31,134 nt of DNA. It comes from CAZLCK01 sp964558235 (GTDB taxonomy: Bacteria > Actinomycetota > Coriobacteriia > Coriobacteriales > CADBOM01). Within the stretch, counting starts at the first letter, position 1. Each line of letters opens with the position of its first letter. Where the stretch lies: positions 1 to 31,134 of the forward strand of contig CAZLCK010000015.1 in assembly GCA_964558235.1 (NCBI GenBank), read 5' to 3'. Below are positions 26,097 to 31,134 of this stretch, in pieces. A model generated the notes under the pieces. That model searched no databases. It saw only the letters and a program-made list of their open reading frames with translations, and was not told the DNA's origin. The translations under genes and the position numbers were made by a program.

Positions 26097-26595
26097 CCTC
26101 TTCTAGATCCTGAGTGGCCTTTTCGTCTTCAATGTCCGGCTCTTCTGCCTGCTCTTCTTGCTGACTCATCGCAAGCTCAACACGCTTCTCTTCTCGTTTC
26201 TTGCCAAGAGCCTCACGAAGCTTTTTGGCAGCATCATTAATGAGATTTGATGGGGTGCTGGCAACATCAGAGATCTTTTGTACAGCACTATTGGCCTTGC
26301 CGGTCACATCCGAAGCATCAGAGAGAATCTTGTCGACTTGCATTAGCTCAAGATTAACTGTGTCAACCGTAAGAGATACACGCTCCATCAAAGGATCTAA
26401 GCGCTCAACTGCAGGTTCTAGTGAGCTTGTAATTTGTTCAACATGCGCAAGTGTGGGCTCGACTCGCTCTTTGAGCTCTCCTATTGTTTTACGAGCTTTC
26501 TTCATAGTAAGAGCAACTTCTATCAAAACCCAGACAAGAGCAGCTATTGCAGCAACTCCTATCCACATCATTACGATGCTAGCAATATCCCACAT
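26023..26595 (-). CDS. Single-pass membrane protein, DUF948-like
   Basis: 190 residues. One N-terminal membrane helix (about 8-28, VMMWIGVAAIAALVWVLIE), then a long helical, amphipathic region with repeated P-x2-E/D spacing (RVEPTLAHVEQITSSLEPAV, LDPLMERVSLTVDTV) and a highly acidic C-terminal tail. It resembles DUF948/general-stress-type membrane proteins with a cytosolic coil; the function is unknown. ATG with GGGAG 7 nt upstream. It overlaps the transporter by up to 74 bp, suggesting coupled expression. Confidence 0.8.
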   Translation of the reverse strand: MWDIASIVMMWIGVAAIAALVWVLIEVALTMKKARKTIGELKERVEPTLAHVEQITSSLEPAVERLDPLMERVSLTVDTVNLELMQVDKILSDASDVTGKANSAVQKISDVASTPSNLINDAAKKLREALGKKREEKRVELAMSQQEEQAEEPDIEDEKATQDLEEGENLQSSEIAHEWARSVSEKEEDL

Positions 26596-26699
26596 GCTTT
26601 TACTCCCAAATTAAGTTTTCTCTGCAGCTTTTATATTAGCAAAAGCACACACATGGTTCTTTAAAAGAACTTATCTTGCACTTGATTTTCATATAAATT

Positions 26700-26785
26700 A
26701 GCCGTGCTTTTTAGCCATACTTTTGGCCGTACTTTTAGCTCTGCTTTAGCCGTGCCTTTTGTTTGTGCCTTTTAGCCGTGCTTTT
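26700..26785. repeat. About seven degenerate 12-bp repeats running into the MoaE-like gene end
   Basis: Units of pattern AGCCGTGCTTTT: AGCCGTGCTTTTT, AGCCATACTTTT, GGCCGTACTTTT, AGCTCTGCTTT, AGCCGTGCCTTTT, GTTTGTGCCTTTT and AGCCGTGCTTTT (26774-26785). The last contains the final lysine, histidine, glycine and part of the stop of the gene at 26772-27182, so the array looks seeded from the coding end. Confidence 0.75.
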
Positions 26786-27182
26786 CAACCTCTTCAACAC
26801 AATGCGACTTGATCTCACCAACCAATGATTGAAGCGCATCGATTACATGAGGACGAATATCTCCGCCAATCAAGACATACATAATATCGTCACCCAAAGA
26901 GAGCTCGCCCGAGTTTAACCAAACACGAACATACTCGATTCCTGGCATCTGCTTTGTTTTGGCGATCGCTGCATCTACTCCAGCCTGATCATAGCTAAAT
27001 GACATGCCAACAACCTGCTCATCCATCTGAGCGCCTTCTCTAACAACAGCCTTTGGAATTTGTCGAACGATCCCATTGTGCGTTAAATACATTCCTACCC
27101 TAGCAGCAGAAGGATCGGCCTTTGCCTCTTTTAGCCATTCGTCTATCGATGGGGATGGTTTTTTTGTCATTGAATCACTCAT
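26772..27182 (-). CDS. MoaE-like protein (possibly non-catalytic)
   Basis: 136 residues. After a polar start (SIDEWLKEAKADPSAARVGM) the pattern follows molybdopterin synthase large subunits: LTHNGIVRQ at the strand that normally reads G-x-V-R, FSYDQAGVDAAIAKTKQMPG, then VRVWLNSGELSLGDDIMYVL and a C-terminal helix IDALQSLVGEIKS. A lysine is kept in EIKS, but the terminal W-K-[KR]-E motif is replaced by HCVEEVEKHG. No moaD or other molybdenum-cofactor genes are present, so a role in cofactor synthesis is doubtful. ATG with GGAGA 6-7 nt upstream. Confidence 0.6.
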   Translation of the reverse strand: MSDSMTKKPSPSIDEWLKEAKADPSAARVGMYLTHNGIVRQIPKAVVREGAQMDEQVVGMSFSYDQAGVDAAIAKTKQMPGIEYVRVWLNSGELSLGDDIMYVLIGGDIRPHVIDALQSLVGEIKSHCVEEVEKHG

Positions 27183-27292
27183 GAAGAGTCTCCTTCCTTT
27201 AGCGTCTGTAGGATATGCTCAATTTTTATTCACATTCAAAATCACCTTAGACAAGGTTTATTCTTAGAATCCTACGCTATATCGACCGTGTT

Positions 27293-28714
27293 TTATTCCA
27301 AGCTAAAGTCTCTATCTCTAGCAGTTGCATCAATTCGGTAAGCTTCCCATCCGCGTTCGCCAGGTTTATAAAATGCACCTTTTTCAAGGCCATCGGGAAG
27401 GTATTGTTGATCTACCCATCCAGATGAATCATTATGAGGATACTGGTATTCCCCGTAATTTTCTGACCCAGGCCTATGTCTATCGCGAAGATGACTTGGA
27501 ACGGCTCGCGCTGGACCATTTTTTACCTCATCCAAAGCTGAATAAATTGCATTTACACAAGAATTAGATTTCTGAGCTAAAGCCATATATATTGCAGCTT
27601 GTGCAAGGTTGATTTGACACTCGGGATATCCGATAGACTCAGCCGCCTTAAAAGCAGCGGATGCAACTAGAACAGCGTTTGGGTCTGCATTCCCAACATC
27701 TTCTGCTGCAAAAATGAAGATCCTTCTAGCGATAAACTTTGGATCTTCTCCCCCATCAATCATACGAGCTAGCCAATATACCGCAGCATCAGGATCACTT
27801 CCACGCATAGATTTTATAAAGGCCGAAATGATGTCGTAATGCTCATCACCATTCTTGTCATATCTAAGCGACGTTCTTGGAGATGCTTCACTAATAACAG
27901 CTGTTGTGATAACAGGTTTTGTAAGCGGGATTTCCAAATTTGGATCTTCATTGATTTCGGCGATGTCCTCCTCAGTTAAGTCTTTTGGATCTCGAGCGAT
28001 CTCTGATGCTAGATCCAATGTTGTAAGAGCAGCCCTTGCATCGCCCCCAGCATTTTGTGCATTTAGCTTTAGCGCATCTTGAGTCATATAGATCTTTGAA
28101 TCTAATCCTCTTTCATCAATTAGAGTCCTTGAAAGAACTTCTTGGATATCTTGAGTACTCAAAGTATGCAGCTCTACAATCCTCGATCTGCTCAGAAGAG
28201 CTGAATTAACCTCAAAGTAGGGATTTTCTGTAGTAGCGCCAACTAAGATAACAGTCCTATCTTCCACAGCATGCAAAAGCGCGTCTTGCTGAGATCTTGA
28301 AAATCTATGGATCTCATCTACAAAAAGGATTGTCTTACGACCAGTTAGTCCAAGCGATGACTTTGCTTCATCGATTACTTTTCTTATATCTGCAACCCCA
28401 CCGCTTACAGCAGAAACTTCTCTAAATTTTGCTTTTGTTTCTGAGGCAATAATTCGAGCAATAGTAGTTTTTCCAGTTCCAGCAGGCCCATACAAAATAA
28501 TCGGAATCAAAATATCCGATTCAATCGCTTGTCTTAGCCAGGTTCCTTTGCCTACAACATCATCTTGACCTATCAATTCATCTAAATTACGCGGGCGCAT
28601 TCTGACTGGCAAAGGAGCGTTTGGATCATAAATCAAATTCTTAGAATACATCTTATTTGAATCTACTTTAGAAGTATTTTCTGATTGATCAAATAAGGAA
28701 TCTGATTGTTGCAT
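27293..28714 (-). CDS. rarA: Replication-associated recombination protein RarA/MgsA (AAA ATPase)
   Basis: 473 residues. After a polar leader of about 35 residues: PLPVRMRPRNLDELIGQDD, Walker A YGPAGTGKTTIARIIA, Walker B TILFVDEIHRFSRSQQDALL, sensor 1 ILVGATTENPYFEVNSALLS, sensor 2 GGDARAALTTLD and the C-terminal tetramerisation domain (YDIISAFIKSMRGSDPDAAV, then GGEDPKFIARRIFIFAAEDVG region). It remodels stalled replication forks. The start ATG 28714 has only a weak ribosome site, and MYSKNLIYD (21 codons in) is an alternative. Upstream AGTTAGAG repeats 11 bp apart. Confidence 0.95.
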   Translation of the reverse strand: MQQSDSLFDQSENTSKVDSNKMYSKNLIYDPNAPLPVRMRPRNLDELIGQDDVVGKGTWLRQAIESDILIPIILYGPAGTGKTTIARIIASETKAKFREVSAVSGGVADIRKVIDEAKSSLGLTGRKTILFVDEIHRFSRSQQDALLHAVEDRTVILVGATTENPYFEVNSALLSRSRIVELHTLSTQDIQEVLSRTLIDERGLDSKIYMTQDALKLNAQNAGGDARAALTTLDLASEIARDPKDLTEEDIAEINEDPNLEIPLTKPVITTAVISEASPRTSLRYDKNGDEHYDIISAFIKSMRGSDPDAAVYWLARMIDGGEDPKFIARRIFIFAAEDVGNADPNAVLVASAAFKAAESIGYPECQINLAQAAIYMALAQKSNSCVNAIYSALDEVKNGPARAVPSHLRDRHRPGSENYGEYQYPHNDSSGWVDQQYLPDGLEKGAFYKPGERGWEAYRIDATARDRDFSLE

Positions 28715-28787
28715 CTGTTACTCAAATCTCTAACTTAACTCTAACTTTTTTCACTCCACCTTTTTATTTATATACCAAAAACCCGAG

Positions 28788-28916
28788 TTACATAAGCATA
28801 AACGGCGAGGGATTCATGCCTCCCGATGAAGTATCATCGTCCACTGCTTCATTTGTAAGTTCACTGATGGTGAACTCTAATTCCACACCCCCAGCGCTTA
28901 CGGTAAGTTTGAGAAG
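28788..28916 (-). pseudogene. 3' tail of an unidentified, broken gene
   Basis: The minus strand reads 42 sense codons into TAA (28788-28790). The product includes LTVSAGGVELEFTISEL and TNEAVDDDTSSGG, and ends MNPSPFMLM: strand-forming residues, an acidic linker and a methionine-rich end, like a genuine C-terminus. Immediately upstream in frame is TAA (28917-28919), there is no ATG or ribosome site at the 5' side, and the sequence beyond becomes very AT-rich. It probably represents the gene that preceded rarA, cut at about 28917. No family is recognised. Confidence 0.4.
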
Positions 28917-29117
28917 TTACCACCAAATAGTAAATATCAAAAAGTTATACTTATAGACTGATCTATGTTTGTTTGCATCTATTACTAGCACAGCTATACA
29001 TATATTTTTGTTGTTTTTGTCTAGCTGACGCTCATAAAAATTTAGGGAAAGCATTCAAAGTTGGGAGAAAAGATATACAGGGGAGCGTCTGAGATTCTAA
29101 AGAGAGGAATCGTAACC
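28917..29117. other. Junction and leader region before the GC-rich plus-strand genes
   Basis: AT-rich non-coding sequence from 28917 to about 29040, after which composition shifts to GC-rich. It contains a possible plus-strand promoter (28972-29000) and the leader and ribosome site of the ligase gene. No inverted repeats, target duplications, integrase or tRNA end were seen at the boundary. Confidence 0.5.
28972..29000 (+). promoter_or_regulatory. Possible promoter for the ligase-racemase operon
   Basis: TTTGCA (28972-28977) and TATACA (28995-29000) are separated by 17 bp, leaving a leader of about 110 nt to the ATG at 29118. Each hexamer matches consensus at about four of six positions. Confidence 0.3.
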
Positions 29118-30359
29118 ATGAACCAGGAAATCGATTTTCAGCCTGTCCTGCTGGGCAGCGACATCAACGTGTACGGCATGGCCCGCTCCTTTCATCAGGA
29201 GTACGGGATCAAGTCGGTGGCCATCGGCAAAGGAGTATTAGGCCCCTGTCTCGCTAGCAAGATCGTCACCGTAGAGATGGTGGAGCCTGACCTGGAGAAC
29301 GACGCGGTGTTCGTCAAAACCCTGCTGGACTTTGCCAAGCGATATGAGGGCAGCGGCAAGAAGCTGCTTTTGGTTCCCTGTGGGGACAACTACATCAAGC
29401 TGCTGGTGCGCAATCAGGACAAGCTTCGTGAAGGGGGGGGGTACGCCTTCGAGTGCATCGATGAAGAACTTTTGATGCGACTTTCCATCAAGGAAAACTT
29501 CTACCAGGTGTGCACCGAGCACGGCTTCGCCTTCCCCAAGACCACCACCTGCTCCTACGAGGACTACAAGACCGTGGAGCTGCCCTTTGATTTCCCAGTA
29601 ATTATCAAACCCTCCGACTCCGTAGCCTACTGGAACTGCCGATTCCCCCACAAGAAGAAAGTGTTCGTAGCCCAGACCTGGGCGGAATTCAAGGCTATTC
29701 TGGAGGCCATCTACTCCTCCTCTTACAAGGACCACCTGATCTTACAGGAGTACATCCCCGGGGATGACAGCAACATGCGGGTGATGAACTGCTACTGCGG
29801 CCGGGACAAGAAGGTGAAGCTCATCGCTTTGGGCAACGCCCTGCTGGAGGAACATTCTCCCGAGGGCATCGGCAGCTACGCAGCCATCATCAACGGCTAC
29901 GATGAGAAGCTTAACGAGATGATGAAAAACTTCCTGGAAGAGATCGGCTACGTGGGCTTTGCCAACTTCGACATGAAATACGACCATCGGGATGGCAAAT
30001 ACAAGCTGTTCGAGATGAACCTGCGCCAAGGACGCAGCAGCTATTTCGTCACCGCCGCCGGCTACAATCTGGCCAAGTGGCTGGTGGACGACGTGATCTA
30101 CCACAAGGACATGCCCTGCACCGTGGCAAAAAACAAGGTGCTGTGGACCATCATCCCCACGAAGATCATCTTTGACTACGTGAAAAGCGAGAATGTAAAG
30201 GCGGAAGCCAGAGCACTAGTCAAGGCGGGCAAAGTGTACCACTCCTATTACTACGAGGGGGACCGTTCCCTGAAGCGGTGGATCAACTACCAGAAGAACC
30301 AATTCCACTATTTTGAGAAATACCGCCGGTATTTCGGCAACAAGGCCCTACGGGACTGA
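29118..30359 (+). CDS. ATP-grasp carboxylate-amine ligase, D-aspartate ligase-like
   Basis: 413 residues from ATG 29118, with AGAGAGGAA 8 nt upstream; an open frame continues to a TTG at 29061 but has no ribosome site. PVLLGSDINVYGMARSFHQE opens the family; LLVPCGDNYIKLLVRN and KENFYQVCTEHGFAFPKT precede the ATP-grasp (FPVIIKPSDS, ILQEYIPGDDSNMRV) and the metal and ATP ligands FANFDMKYDH...FEMNLRQGRSS. Enterococcal Aslfm, of this type, attaches D-Asp to the lysine of the peptidoglycan stem; the racemase next door supports that role here. Codons are strongly G/C-ending, unlike the rest of the window. A 9-G run (29433-29441) encodes three glycines. Confidence 0.85.
   Translation: MNQEIDFQPVLLGSDINVYGMARSFHQEYGIKSVAIGKGVLGPCLASKIVTVEMVEPDLENDAVFVKTLLDFAKRYEGSGKKLLLVPCGDNYIKLLVRNQDKLREGGGYAFECIDEELLMRLSIKENFYQVCTEHGFAFPKTTTCSYEDYKTVELPFDFPVIIKPSDSVAYWNCRFPHKKKVFVAQTWAEFKAILEAIYSSSYKDHLILQEYIPGDDSNMRVMNCYCGRDKKVKLIALGNALLEEHSPEGIGSYAAIINGYDEKLNEMMKNFLEEIGYVGFANFDMKYDHRDGKYKLFEMNLRQGRSSYFVTAAGYNLAKWLVDDVIYHKDMPCTVAKNKVLWTIIPTKIIFDYVKSENVKAEARALVKAGKVYHSYYYEGDRSLKRWINYQKNQFHYFEKYRRYFGNKALRD
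29433..29441 (+). repeat. 9-G homopolymer inside the ligase gene
   Basis: Nine consecutive G encode Gly-Gly-Gly (REGGGYAF). One-base slippage here would truncate the ligase. The reading frame is intact in this assembly. Confidence 0.8.
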
Positions 30360-30384
30360 GCCTCGCCGCTAAAGGAGAGAGGCC

Positions 30385-31101
30385 ATGAAAACCTTGGGTA
30401 TCATCGGCGGCATGGGGCCGATGGCCACCGCTTACCTGCTGGAGCTCATCATCCGGATGACCGACGCCAAGACCGACCAAGAGCATTTGAACATTATGGT
30501 GTTCAACAATCCTCAGGTGCCGGACCGCACCGCCTACATCCTGGACCAAACCAAACCCTCTCCCCTGCCGGTGCTGAAAAGCATGGCTCATTCTCTGGAA
30601 GCCATGGGCGCTCAGGTGCTGTGCGCTCCCTGTGTCACCTCCCACTACTTTTACAAGGAGCTTTCCGGCAACACTTCCGTCCCCTTTTTTCACATGGTGG
30701 AGGAGACCGCCCAGGAGCTTTCCGCCGCTGGTAAGAAAAAAGCGGGAATTTTAGCCACCACCGGCACCGCCAGCACGGGACTGTTCCAGAAGGCCTTGGA
30801 AAAAGTCGGTTTGGAATGGGCTCTGCCTGATGAGCGAGGCCAGGAGCTGACCATGTCCCTGATCTACGACGACATCAAGGCCGGGCGGCCCGCTGACCCG
30901 GAAAAGCTGCGTCAAGCAAGCGCCCAGCTGTTTGAAGCAGGCTGCGACAGCGTGATCTTGGGCTGCACGGAGCTTTCCCTGGTAAAGAAGGAGCTTGCCC
31001 TTTCTCAAGGCTTTTTGGACACCCTGGAGGTGCTCTCCAAGCGGTGCGTGGAAGTCTGCGGCGGCAAGCTGAAGGCGGAGTACCGCCAACTGATTTCATA
31101 A
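30385..31101 (+). CDS. Aspartate racemase (Asp/Glu racemase superfamily)
   Basis: 238 residues. N-terminal GIIGGMGPMATAYLLELI, first catalytic cysteine Cys83 in APCVTSHYFY (usually PCNTAH) and second Cys194 in ILGCTELSLV. PLP-independent interconversion of L- and D-aspartate. ATG has AAAGGAG 8-11 nt upstream and begins 25 bp after the ligase stop, so the two form an operon: the racemase makes D-Asp and the ligase uses it. Same GC-rich codon usage as the ligase. A glutamate or broader-specificity racemase is possible but fits the motifs less well. Confidence 0.88.
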   Translation: MKTLGIIGGMGPMATAYLLELIIRMTDAKTDQEHLNIMVFNNPQVPDRTAYILDQTKPSPLPVLKSMAHSLEAMGAQVLCAPCVTSHYFYKELSGNTSVPFFHMVEETAQELSAAGKKKAGILATTGTASTGLFQKALEKVGLEWALPDERGQELTMSLIYDDIKAGRPADPEKLRQASAQLFEAGCDSVILGCTELSLVKKELALSQGFLDTLEVLSKRCVEVCGGKLKAEYRQLIS

Positions 31102-31122
31102 ACAATGACCTACACAGAAGCG

Positions 31123-31134
31123 AAAGGAGATCCT
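31123..31134 (+). promoter_or_regulatory. Strong ribosome-binding site for a third operon gene beyond the edge
   Basis: AAAGGAGATCCT at the very end is a near-ideal Shine-Dalgarno, 22 bp after the racemase stop, implying another plus-strand gene starting just outside the window. An ATG at 31105 is also open to the edge for ten codons but lacks its own ribosome site. Confidence 0.6.

Noticed and set aside
26700..26785. CRISPR-like array
   Set aside because: Units are only about 12 bp, have no spacers of regular length, and run into a gene end; no cas genes are present.
29238..31105. Several minus-strand open frames opposite the ligase and racemase genes
   Set aside because: GC-rich genes create long antisense frames because stop codons are rare; the sense genes carry clear motifs and ribosome sites.

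Overview
The window looks like an AT-rich actinobacterial chromosome, most likely a low-GC member of Coriobacteriia (Atopobium/Olsenella type). Three things suggest this. First, the order tlyA-nadK-recN-steA-steB matches the Mycobacterium tuberculosis block Rv1694-Rv1698. Second, a run alaS-ruvX-mltG-(yqeG)-aroE-(prepilin peptidase)-aroC-aroK-aroB-aroQ-pepQ-...-nusB also has actinobacterial synteny. Third, MEP-pathway dxs, an Asp23 protein and a two-subunit biotin carboxylase system occur together. The assignment rests on synteny and protein motifs seen by eye, not on a search. Two blocks of exactly 100 N (4110-4209 and 12750-12849) show that this is a draft scaffold.

Layout. From 528 to 28714 every convincing gene lies on the minus strand, mostly with 1-30 bp gaps or 4-bp stop/start overlaps. 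In transcription order (high to low coordinates): rarA (replication-fork ATPase), a MoaE-like protein, a single-pass membrane protein, an AI-2E-family transporter, alaS, ruvX, mltG (septal peptidoglycan lytic transglycosylase), yqeG, aroE, a prepilin peptidase, aroC, aroK, aroB, aroQ, a proline peptidase, a carboxyltransferase-biotin carrier fusion with its biotin carboxylase, asp23, nusB, xseB, dxs, tlyA, nadK, recN, steA and steB. Five shikimate-pathway enzymes (dehydroquinate synthase and dehydratase, shikimate dehydrogenase and kinase, chorismate synthase) are encoded here; DAHP synthase and EPSP synthase are not. The left edge holds the signal-peptide start of a secreted protein and a gene-poor stretch with a 13-G tract.

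From about 29000 the character changes. Two plus-strand genes (ATP-grasp carboxylate-amine ligase and aspartate racemase) are GC-rich, with third codon positions mostly G or C, unlike everything to the left. Together they resemble the enterococcal D-aspartate cross-bridge pair. Just before them is the 3' tail of a broken minus-strand gene (28788-28916). The right end is therefore either a recent horizontal insertion or an assembly chimera; the sequence alone cannot decide.

The most unusual native signal is a family of short degenerate tandem or direct repeats (period about 11-30 bp). Several abut or copy the last codons and stop of a gene (xseB, yqeG, ruvX, alaS, MoaE-like), and others are in-frame inside genes (prepilin peptidase, proline peptidase). 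No tRNA, rRNA, CRISPR array, insertion sequence or clear riboswitch was seen.
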